5,277 nt of DNA from NCBI GenBank assembly GCA_937899935.1, contig CALCOW010000412.1, forward strand, positions 1-5,277, in the 5' to 3' direction. The notes under the pieces are model-generated. The model searched no databases and was not told the DNA's origin. It worked only from the letters and a program-made list of their open reading frames with translations. The stretch comes from an uncultured Phycisphaerae bacterium (lineage in GTDB: Bacteria; Planctomycetota; Phycisphaerae; Phycisphaerales; SM1A02). Below, piece after piece: positions 1 to 5,277 of this stretch; position 1 is the stretch's first letter, and every line of letters begins with the position of its first letter. A program made the translations under genes and the position numbers.

Positions 1-1
1 C

Positions 2-1597
2 GATAATACCACCAACATTTACACGACAGAGATCAACATCCGGGCAGGCGACGTAGTGGTCGACGATGCAGCCGGTGGGACAAAAGGCACCCTAAGCATC
101 GACTGTGCTACCAATGGAGTGGAAATACTTGGCTTTTTTAGGTCTGACAAAATAACCATATTCGCCCGAGAAATGACGTTTGCTGCCGACAATGCTTGGC
201 AGACCGTATGCTCAAACCAAACGCTCGCTGCTGCCTCTGGAGGCGCTGCTAATTATGTCAAGTTTGGGCATGTGGCGTCGAGCACTGCTTCTTCACAGTG
301 GTACTGGTTTAACTTTGTAAGTGACGAGTACGCTGGCGGAACACCATCTGCCGAGGGTTTTAGCAACCCCACAGACCTGATCGGCAAGCCGCTTAGTGCG
401 CTTACAAACACTTACGTTGACGATGGCGTAAACATTCGTGCGATCGATGGGCCTACCATTGTAGGTGACGAGTGGGACATTGACACGCGGTACACCTATG
501 GCGTCGAGCGCATTTTGCCCGAAAGCGTGCCGTCGCCCGCTAAGGGCTGGAGGTCATTAGACGAGACAGAGCAAACCATTGCCTTTACTTCTAATGAAGT
601 AAACCGCTATACAGAGCTTGGCCTTTACCTCGACGGTTGCAACTGGCGGACTGCAAACCTACAAGCATGGAACGGATCAAGCTGGGCAACGATTGCCGCT
701 ATCGACATGGCTGCCGGCCAGACAACGCTGCATTATTCGCAGGGCGATTGTTCGCTTTTTCCAGACCCAAGCGCAAGCACAACCCCTGCCCGCTATTACG
801 AGCTCAACGAACTCATTGGCGGAACGGTGCGGGTCAATCCCTCAAGTGGCACAGACTTTTCGCGCGAGATCGTAGCGAATGGCGCTGGGCAGTGGACCCA
901 GCAACCTAACTATGTGCGGGCCACCATTGAAATGGAAAGCACGCCAGTAGTGCTTGCCACAACCGGAACAATGGACATCTGGAGCCCTCGCATACTTGTA
1001 GTGATCCACAAACTTGCCAATAGTTACAAGGGCTTTCGCCTTGTGATTGCTGCCAACCAGTCTACCGCAGACGGCCATTACAGAATCGGGCAAATGGTAT
1101 TGGGCCCGCTTCACCTAATGTCGCAAGACTATAGCTGGGGCCGAACCGTTGCTACCGAGCCGAATACAGAGCTTGTAACCTACCGTGATGGCTCACGATC
1201 AAGCTTCAAGCGATCCGACAACAGACGAAGCGTTGTTTTTGGCTGGGGCGAAGGCGTTGACGTTACCGGAATTCAAGGCTCTGCCCCAACGCCGGACTAC
1301 GTTGTGGGAACCACTACAAGTGGCGCACTTCCAATAGGATACCGAGGCGACCTGCCGTCAACCATGCGCCAGATCAATGCGTACACGGCTGGCCCACACA
1401 TACCTGTGGTTTACTGCCCCAACATTGAGGCCGGAAGCAGTGGCAATGATACCAAGACCATGCAGGGGCTCAACGCTGCCATGTACGGTCGAATCGTGAC
1501 TGGCGTCAGCGAAGACTGCATTGTGGGCGATGAAAACTCGAGCACTGCCGGTGAGGTCATGCGGGTGAACACGATCACCATTGAAGAGGAACTCTAA
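2..1597 (+). CDS. Tail structural protein, distal-tail/tail-tip region (5' end outside window)
   Basis: The frame is open from base 2 with no stop, so this is the last 531 residues of a longer protein. The GTG at 56 is in frame but has no convincing ribosome site and is probably internal. The visible part is rich in Thr, Ser, Gly, Asn and aromatic residues, with no signal peptide or membrane segment, as expected of a beta-rich virion protein. The best landmark is at about 1022-1114 (SYKGFR followed by RIGQMVLGPLH), then a DYSWG segment near 1127-1141 and an Arg-rich stretch near 1195-1230. A Gly-containing 'RIG..VLG' pattern with an Arg-rich loop recurs in phage tail proteins encoded just before the tail hub. 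The last codons carry the ribosome site of the next gene. The tail role is inferred from position and these patterns; an exact family (Dit-like or other) cannot be given. A fibre-like or adaptor protein is the main alternative. Confidence 0.6.
   Translation, partial: DNTTNIYTTEINIRAGDVVVDDAAGGTKGTLSIDCATNGVEILGFFRSDKITIFAREMTFAADNAWQTVCSNQTLAAASGGAANYVKFGHVASSTASSQWYWFNFVSDEYAGGTPSAEGFSNPTDLIGKPLSALTNTYVDDGVNIRAIDGPTIVGDEWDIDTRYTYGVERILPESVPSPAKGWRSLDETEQTIAFTSNEVNRYTELGLYLDGCNWRTANLQAWNGSSWATIAAIDMAAGQTTLHYSQGDCSLFPDPSASTTPARYYELNELIGGTVRVNPSSGTDFSREIVANGAGQWTQQPNYVRATIEMESTPVVLATTGTMDIWSPRILVVIHKLANSYKGFRLVIAANQSTADGHYRIGQMVLGPLHLMSQDYSWGRTVATEPNTELVTYRDGSRSSFKRSDNRRSVVFGWGEGVDVTGIQGSAPTPDYVVGTTTSGALPIGYRGDLPSTMRQINAYTAGPHIPVVYCPNIEAGSSGNDTKTMQGLNAAMYGRIVTGVSEDCIVGDENSSTAGEVMRVNTITIEEEL
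1583..1590 (+). promoter_or_regulatory. Ribosome binding site for the tail hub gene
   Basis: GAAGAGGA lies inside the last codons of the upstream gene, 8 bases before the GTG at 1599. It decides the start: the in-frame TTG at 1581 would overlap this site and has no Shine-Dalgarno of its own. Confidence 0.7.
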
Positions 1598-1598
1598 C

Positions 1599-3224
1599 GT
1601 GGCAAAATGGTTCACAGAAAGTGACCTCCGCGATGCAGACCTGGTATGGCTGCTGACGCTCACCTTGGGCGGAGTGGTTTATCGCTTTGCCAGTGAGGGC
1701 ATAACCATTGACGATGATGGCACGTCGCTTGATTACGAAGGAACCTTATCAGACGTTTCTTTTAGTACAGAAATCAACTTTGCTTCCGCCGACTTTGACC
1801 TGCCCAGCGCAGGCGTAGCCGTCACATTCATGACCGACCTTGCCAAGCGTATTGCACAGGGCGTTGACTTTGGAAGTGCTGTGGCCGAGCTCGCCTTGTT
1901 TCGCAAGAACAGCGATGATGACTTCGACGATAGACAAACGGTGGTCAATGGCTCAGTGCAGGAGCCGGCTTATGGTGCCATTGGCGAGCCAGTAACATTC
2001 AACATCGAACCTCAATGGCTGCGCAACACTCGCATGATGCCAGGGCCCGCTGCTGTGATCGATGACGAGGTGCAATTTGCAGACTGTGACCCTAACTGCG
2101 AAGGGGCGGTTTACCCTTTGATCATTGGGGCCCCTGGACGACAGACATACAGTGGCTCGCCGATCTATGTGGTCGACAGCACAGGCAGTCCGATTGAGGG
2201 CATGATTGCCGGCCATGCAGTAACAGCTACCAATGTCGATGTGTTGCGAGTCAAAACAGATGGCACCACGCAACTTCTCAACAATCAACCATTAGTCAAC
2301 ACAACAGACTCGTTGAACCAGCAGTACGTTTATGTCAACCTTGCTGGATACTACTCTGCTGGCGATAGCTATTTTGCAAAATGGAATGAGGGCGGCGGTG
2401 GCATGTACCGGCCTTTTGGCGTTGAGGGACCGGACCCTAATGACCTGACTGCTGCAACAAAAAATTACCTGACTGGTGCCGGCGATGTGGTTCGCTTTCT
2501 ATTGCACGAAAGTGGCGTCAATGTAGATGATGGCCGATGTGCCGCTGCCGCCCCGTTTTTGAACTTCATCAACTTTGACTTTTACCTGGCAGAGCGAGTC
2601 GATGCTATGCAGTTTTTGCGCGATGAGGTGATACCGCTATTGCCCTGTTCGCTCCGAGCGTCGGCAAAAGGCATCTACCCTGTAGTCTGGCGATACGATG
2701 CAGTAGAGGATGATGCCAAGACCCAGCTTGTGGCAGGCGAGGACATTTTTCGCAATGGGCTTGTAGAGTACGTCGACAACGATATCTTCAATGAGATCAC
2801 TCTGCGGTATCGGCACAATGCCCGCTTCAACAAGCTAATGAAAGCCGTAACGATTACCGGCAACCCCAACGTAGATACCCATTCGTTTTTATGGAAAACC
2901 GACTACTCGGTGATCAGCCATTCACGCTTTGGCACCAAGGCTTTAGAGCTTGAGACCGAGCTGATAGGCAGCAGGGTGTCTGCGGGTCAAGTGGTAAACT
3001 GGATGGCAAGGGCGTATGGTGCTAAGCACCGGACCATTCGGTACACCGCGCCGTATAAGCTAGCATGGCTTCAGCCCGGTGACGTTATAGCGCTTACTGA
3101 CGAAGACCTTTATTTTGATACACAGATAGTGCTTTTACAAAGCATTGAATGGGGCGAGACAGGGCTTGGGCTCACTTTTCTGCTGATCCCAGACCTGCCT
3201 CGCGATAACATACCTACGGGATAA
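1599..3224 (+). CDS. Tail hub / tail-tip protein
   Basis: This encodes 541 residues from a GTG, one base after the preceding stop. Residues about 20-140 are beta-rich (YEGTLSDVSFSTEINFAS, later FGSAVAELALFR). They recall the N-terminal part of phage/GTA tail proteins of the DUF2163 type, which read 'Y.G....s......'. Next come a CDPNC pair (C163, C167) and VYPLIIGAPG, then a glycine cluster G265-G268. Residues about 295-420 look alpha/beta. The C-terminus has LQPGDVIAL (P493-G494-D495), then VLLQSIEWGETGLGLTFLL. That 'PGD-V....V..I......LTL' ending is common in tail-hub and tip proteins (Tal, gpJ and GTA baseplate types). There is no membrane segment and no recognisable lysozyme or peptidase motif. 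Position between a large tail protein and a fibre supports a hub at the tail tip that carries the fibre. The family assignment is by pattern only. Confidence 0.62.
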   Translation: MAKWFTESDLRDADLVWLLTLTLGGVVYRFASEGITIDDDGTSLDYEGTLSDVSFSTEINFASADFDLPSAGVAVTFMTDLAKRIAQGVDFGSAVAELALFRKNSDDDFDDRQTVVNGSVQEPAYGAIGEPVTFNIEPQWLRNTRMMPGPAAVIDDEVQFADCDPNCEGAVYPLIIGAPGRQTYSGSPIYVVDSTGSPIEGMIAGHAVTATNVDVLRVKTDGTTQLLNNQPLVNTTDSLNQQYVYVNLAGYYSAGDSYFAKWNEGGGGMYRPFGVEGPDPNDLTAATKNYLTGAGDVVRFLLHESGVNVDDGRCAAAAPFLNFINFDFYLAERVDAMQFLRDEVIPLLPCSLRASAKGIYPVVWRYDAVEDDAKTQLVAGEDIFRNGLVEYVDNDIFNEITLRYRHNARFNKLMKAVTITGNPNVDTHSFLWKTDYSVISHSRFGTKALELETELIGSRVSAGQVVNWMARAYGAKHRTIRYTAPYKLAWLQPGDVIALTDEDLYFDTQIVLLQSIEWGETGLGLTFLLIPDLPRDNIPTG

Positions 3225-3225
3225 T

Positions 3226-3231
3226 AGGAGG
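3226..3231 (+). promoter_or_regulatory. Strong ribosome binding site
   Basis: A perfect AGGAGG sits 9 bases before the ATG at 3241, in the 16-base gap after the hub gene. It is the longest intergenic gap in the window and probably gives high expression of the following small protein. Confidence 0.8.
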
Positions 3232-3240
3232 CCCACAAAC

Positions 3241-3618
3241 ATGGCATATTCATCTGCTGCAGTGCTGACTCATTTAGGAGGCAGGGACTACAAACTGGAG
3301 ATTACAGAAACCGAGGCGGGGGCGGCTACCGAGGCCACCATCAATGGCTTACCAACCAAAGGCAGAGTGACGAACCAAATGTGCACTAAAACGGCAGGCT
3401 CTGCATCGACAGTGGCTCCTATTTTAGTGACCACAGCAGGCTCTTCAGCGGCGGTGTTTACGGTGTGCCAAGCCACGGCTGCTTCAGACCAAAGCAACTC
3501 ATTTAGCCCTGCTCAAAAATACGAGGTAAGCAATGGGACGCTTTACCACCGAACGGTTTGCGATTCTGGAGCCGACAATGCCGTAACCACGGTTTATTAC
3601 ATTCAAGCGGGGTGGTAG
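3241..3618 (+). CDS. Small phage protein of unknown function, possibly virion-associated
   Basis: This encodes 125 residues from ATG with a perfect AGGAGG. It is not recognised. The protein is rich in Ala, Thr, Ser and Val, soluble, without signal peptide or membrane segment, and has a beta-strand-like alternation (YKLEITETE, VAPILVTTAG, AAVFTVCQATA). Three cysteines occur in the short contexts MCTK, VCQA and VCDS. It ends in aromatic residues (TTVYYIQAGW), a common finish for a compact beta domain. It lies between the hub and the fibre gene, and its stop is only two bases from the fibre start, so translation is likely coupled. The strong ribosome site suggests a protein made in quantity, such as a tail-tip accessory, adaptor or decoration protein. 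That role is inference from context. Confidence 0.75.
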   Translation: MAYSSAAVLTHLGGRDYKLEITETEAGAATEATINGLPTKGRVTNQMCTKTAGSASTVAPILVTTAGSSAAVFTVCQATAASDQSNSFSPAQKYEVSNGTLYHRTVCDSGADNAVTTVYYIQAGW

Positions 3619-3620
3619 TC

Positions 3621-4610
3621 ATGGGCATTGCAAGACCAATCTTTACAGGGGCCAGAGGAACTCGCAGGCGGCAGGACCAGGCTGGCGGAGGCGGCGGAGG
3701 CGGCGGAGGCGGTAACCCGTGGACCTCCTTCCAAGACCTAACAGATCCCAGCGGAGGACAGTGGACCATCATTGATGGCTCTGGCGTAAACAGTGACACC
3801 AGTTTGGCAATGGATGGAGATGTACTTGTGTTCAACCACCCAACCGCCAGCAAGTTGTTTGTGCAGGGCTCGACCATGATGGGCAAAGCCATGATCCGCA
3901 GTAATCACTTAGAGATGGTTACAGAAGCGGGCCTTCAACAGCCCAGTGGTGTTGCTTCCAACCTCCTTCAGCCTGAAGCGGTTGTGTATAAAATGGAGGT
4001 GCAATTCGACACTGACAACGGGGGCCCTATCAATGGAACGGCCACAGGAGACTCAGAAGCCTTTGGGCACAAAATGACTGTGATCGCTGGCCTGGTCGGC
4101 TACGGCTCAGATCAGAACGGAAACCCATCTGGTTTTGGCACCAACGTCGTTTGGCTCGGTTCTCAAGTTTATAAGAACTCAAATACACAACCATCCGCAG
4201 ATGCTTCGACCAGCCTCTACAGGGTTGGATGGAAAAGCTATTGGCAGAATGGCGGTACGACTACGGGATATACATGGAAGAACCAGCTAAATGCGCCAGC
4301 GGCATCACACGACTCTCTGATATTTCAACTGGGAGCCGTGCGACTGCAAGCAGCGGCGGGTAACAGTAAACTCGCCACTTATGGAGGCTCATACGCAAAA
4401 GACCAACCCTGGAATCCGATTGGTATAGCGTCCAACTTTAATTGGACGGGCATGAATGACAACGCCACCCGATACTGGAATGCAGGCGCTCAATACTGGC
4501 ACCCCTTTGTTATTTTCGGTAGCTCAAACTCAAATGTGCGAGGCAATATCCGCATTAAGAAAATCAACTTGCTTTTGCAGCCACTGGTAGGAAGGACGGG
4601 AATCACATGA
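3621..4610 (+). CDS. Tail fibre / receptor-binding protein with polyglycine hinge
   Basis: This encodes 329 residues from the ATG at 3621, two bases after the previous stop, with a weak GGGGTGG (3609-3615) upstream. The in-frame TTG at 3558 lies well inside the preceding gene and is less likely. Residues 1-21 form a short basic segment with GARGTRRRQ. Residues 22-31 are ten consecutive glycines. The rest is a body rich in Gly, Asn, Ser, Thr and Trp with beta-type alternation. It begins with W34-T-S-F and QWTIIDGSG, and ends with YWHPFVIFGSS then GNIRIKKINLLL. That last pattern resembles the closing strands of jelly-roll or lectin-like domains in phage fibres. Reading (inference): the N-terminus attaches to the tail tip, the glycines form a flexible hinge, and the body binds the host surface. 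No hydrolase motif or intramolecular chaperone is apparent. Another virion adhesin is the alternative. Confidence 0.65.
   Translation: MGIARPIFTGARGTRRRQDQAGGGGGGGGGGNPWTSFQDLTDPSGGQWTIIDGSGVNSDTSLAMDGDVLVFNHPTASKLFVQGSTMMGKAMIRSNHLEMVTEAGLQQPSGVASNLLQPEAVVYKMEVQFDTDNGGPINGTATGDSEAFGHKMTVIAGLVGYGSDQNGNPSGFGTNVVWLGSQVYKNSNTQPSADASTSLYRVGWKSYWQNGGTTTGYTWKNQLNAPAASHDSLIFQLGAVRLQAAAGNSKLATYGGSYAKDQPWNPIGIASNFNWTGMNDNATRYWNAGAQYWHPFVIFGSSNSNVRGNIRIKKINLLLQPLVGRTGIT
3684..3713 (+). repeat. Tandem 9-bp repeat encoding polyglycine
   Basis: GGCGGAGGC occurs three times with no mismatch (3684-3692, 3693-3701, 3702-3710), followed by GGT. It encodes the ten-glycine run, residues 22-31 of the fibre protein. 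Each unit is three codons, so gain or loss of a unit keeps the reading frame and would only change the hinge length. Confidence 0.95.
4589..4596 (+). promoter_or_regulatory. Ribosome binding site inside fibre gene end
   Basis: AGGAAGGA lies 10 bases before the ATG at 4607 and supports that start even though it overlaps the fibre stop codon by four bases (ATGA). Confidence 0.7.
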
Positions 4611-4897
4611 GTTCATCAATCACGTTCATTCTTTGTTCGAGTTCTTCAGTAGCCCAAGGTGTTGTCAATGATGTAAACGCTGGAGAACTTTGGGGAGTCA
4701 ACATGGGAACTACCTCAAAGTCATCGAGCTATTCTAACTATGCCCTCGTCGAGGCAACTGAAACTCGCACACTCGCTTTGCTTGAAAGCGTGCCAGACGA
4801 TGGCAAGTTTGATATCCAGAGTTCTGAACTTGACGTAGACTCTTTCACGGAATCATACGGCAATGAGAAGCTCTGGTTTTTGCGTGGTCGCTTATAG
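4607..4897 (+). CDS. Hypothetical protein coupled to the fibre gene
   Basis: This encodes 96 residues from an ATG that overlaps the fibre stop in ATGA, with AGGAAGGA upstream. It is not recognised. The N-terminus is Ser-rich with a short hydrophobic patch (ITFILC), but lacks the basic residues of a signal peptide and has no clear lipobox. The middle holds TSKSSSYSNYAL. The second half is acidic (VPDDGKFDIQSSELDVDSF) and ends LWFLRGRL. No membrane segment is visible. The overlap indicates translational coupling and hence a possible shared task with the fibre, such as an assembly chaperone or tip-attached accessory; chaperones are often encoded directly after phage fibres. It could equally be an unrelated small protein placed before the lysis genes. 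Confidence is for the gene, not a function. Confidence 0.75.
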   Translation: MSSSITFILCSSSSVAQGVVNDVNAGELWGVNMGTTSKSSSYSNYALVEATETRTLALLESVPDDGKFDIQSSELDVDSFTESYGNEKLWFLRGRL

Positions 4898-4905
4898 GGG
4901 GCAAA

Positions 4906-5097
4906 ATGGACCAGCGTGTGCGAAAATTAGAAACAGACGTAGCTGTACTTGAAAAGCGGGCCGACACATTGGAGTCGGACGTTGCCGTCATTCGCGAAGA
5001 AATGGACTCGGTGAAACAGAAGATTGCCACTGCTCAAGGGCTGATCATGGCTACCGTTGTGATCATGCAGTGCATTGGCATCTTTATGGAGGGCTGA
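4906..5097 (+). CDS. XhlA-like coiled-coil membrane protein
   Basis: This encodes 63 residues from ATG, with AGGGGG (4896-4901) four bases upstream and overlapping the previous stop. Residues 1-39 are a charged amphipathic helix with hydrophobic residues in heptad-like spacing (V5, L8, V12, L15, L22, V26, I29, M33, V36). Within it, residues 8-21 and 22-35 form an imperfect 14-residue duplication (LETDVAV / LESDVAV). Residues about 45-60 (GLIMATVVIMQCIGIF) form one membrane segment, leaving only a few residues after it. A cytoplasmic coiled coil with a C-terminal anchor matches the haemolysin XhlA type, which is found with holins in phage and phage-like lysis cassettes. XhlA proteins are usually somewhat longer (around 80-90 residues). 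An unrelated C-tail-anchored phage protein is the alternative. The context, before a holin-like gene, supports a lysis or membrane role. Confidence 0.7.
   Translation: MDQRVRKLETDVAVLEKRADTLESDVAVIREEMDSVKQKIATAQGLIMATVVIMQCIGIFMEG
5088..5093 (+). promoter_or_regulatory. Ribosome binding site that identifies a 52-codon gene
   Basis: GGAGGG lies in the last codons of the XhlA-like gene, 7 bases before the ATG at 5101. It is the main non-protein evidence that the short frame after it is translated. Confidence 0.75.
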
Positions 5098-5100
5098 GCC

Positions 5101-5259
5101 ATGGAGTCGGAATTCATAGCAGAACTAATCGACTTGGGAGTCACCGGCTTATTTTTGGGCTACCTGATCTTCCAGAACAAGAAGTACGGTGCCCAACTGT
5201 CCGACATGACAAGGAAATACGAAGAGCTTTTTGAGCGTGTGCTCAAGGCCGTAGAATAA
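5101..5259 (+). CDS. Small holin-like membrane protein (UviB/BhlA type)
   Basis: This encodes 52 residues from ATG, three bases after the preceding stop, with GGAGGG 7 bases upstream. Residues 1-11 are acidic (MESEFIAELID). About 12-24 (LGVTGLFLGYLIF) form a single short membrane segment, followed by QNKKYG, a positive-inside signal. Residues about 31-52 form a charged amphipathic helix containing RKYEELFERVLKAVE. This order (short N-terminus outside, one membrane helix, basic then 'KY..L...L' cytoplasmic tail) is that of UviB/BhlA holin-like proteins, which are usually somewhat longer, near 70 residues. It directly follows an XhlA-like gene, a known type of partner in lysis cassettes. Its likely role is in permeabilising the inner membrane at the end of infection. 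The call rests on topology and context, so another small membrane protein is possible. Confidence 0.68.
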   Translation: MESEFIAELIDLGVTGLFLGYLIFQNKKYGAQLSDMTRKYEELFERVLKAVE

Positions 5260-5260
5260 C

Positions 5261-5266
5261 GGAGGG
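5261..5266 (+). promoter_or_regulatory. Ribosome binding site for the next gene
   Basis: GGAGGG lies one base after the stop of the holin-like gene and just upstream of the ATG at 5270. The gap is short (3 bases after the last G), but the core GGAGG gives an acceptable 4. Confidence 0.6.
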
Positions 5267-5269
5267 ACC

Positions 5270-5277
5270 ATGAATAG
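5270..5277 (+). CDS. Start of a further gene (only two full codons visible)
   Basis: ATG AAT AG. begins behind GGAGGG at 5261-5266 and runs off the right edge. The product cannot be known from this window. An endolysin or spanin would fit after holin-like genes, but that is expectation from lysis cassettes and not seen here. Confidence 0.5.

Noticed and set aside
134..140. T6 run as a frameshift site
   Set aside because: The frame continues without a break on both sides and no alternative long frame starts there.
842..1114. Minus-strand open frame inside the first tail gene
   Set aside because: It lies wholly within a long open + frame with good protein character, and has no partner genes on that strand.
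1581..1598. TTG at 1581 as start of the hub gene
   Set aside because: The GTG at 1599 has GAAGAGGA at proper spacing; starting at 1581 would overlap that site and the preceding stop.
1358..1663. Minus-strand open frame across the junction of the first two genes
   Set aside because: It covers the end of one gene and the start and ribosome site of another, and its translation is not protein-like; the + strand genes explain the region.
2459..2464. A6 run as a frameshift site in the hub gene
   Set aside because: The reading frame is intact to a well-placed stop and no downstream frame needs a shift.
3558..3620. TTG at 3558 as start of the fibre gene
   Set aside because: It would add 21 residues overlapping the preceding gene. 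The ATG at 3621 follows the stop by two bases and gives a sensible short basic N-terminus.
3503..3892. Minus-strand open frame with a long proline run
   Set aside because: It is the shadow of the GGC/GGA glycine repeat of the fibre gene, spans the junction of two well-supported + genes, and has no better start or context.
4607..4700. Lipoprotein or secretion signal in the 96-residue protein
   Set aside because: The hydrophobic patch ITFILC is too short, has no basic residues before it and no proper lipobox.

Overview
The window is a piece of a tailed bacteriophage (or prophage) genome, read entirely from the + strand. It covers the end of the tail-tip/host-recognition module and the start of what looks like the lysis module. 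Nearly all of the DNA is coding: junctions range from a 4-base ATGA overlap to a 16-base gap. Most starts have a clear Shine-Dalgarno sequence (GAGGA, AGGAGG, GGAGGG types). No promoter, terminator, tRNA, IS element or CRISPR array is visible, so the genes probably share one late transcript that begins upstream and continues past the right edge. Base composition is intermediate (near 50% G+C by eye). The strong AGGAGG-type sites and GTG/ATG starts fit a bacterial host, but nothing identifies the host taxon.

Layout: (1) 2-1597, the 3' part of a large tail structural protein, truncated by the left edge. (2) 1599-3224, a 541-residue tail hub/tip-like protein with a C-terminal PGD-containing segment common in phage tail-tip proteins. 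(3) 3241-3618, a small Ala/Thr-rich protein of unknown function. (4) 3621-4610, a probable tail fibre or receptor-binding protein with a short Arg-rich N-terminus, a run of ten glycines, and a Trp/Gly/Asn-rich beta-type body. (5) 4607-4897, an unrecognised acidic protein coupled by ATGA overlap to the fibre gene. (6) 4906-5097, an XhlA-like protein with a coiled coil followed by a C-terminal membrane segment. (7) 5101-5259, a 52-residue protein with an N-terminal membrane segment and a charged helical tail, resembling UviB/BhlA holin-like proteins. (8) A further gene begins at 5270 behind a good ribosome binding site and leaves the window after eight bases.

Proposed joint role (inference): genes 1, 2 and perhaps 3 build the distal tail. 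Gene 4 supplies host binding, and gene 5 may serve the fibre or be an accessory virion protein. Genes 6 and 7 are small membrane proteins of opposite topology, probably the membrane side of lysis. The order tail hub, fibre, small membrane proteins is a familiar siphovirus-like arrangement. I see no defence system, novel RNA or mobile element. The least explained parts are the small proteins at 3241-3618 and 4607-4897, and the paired membrane proteins.
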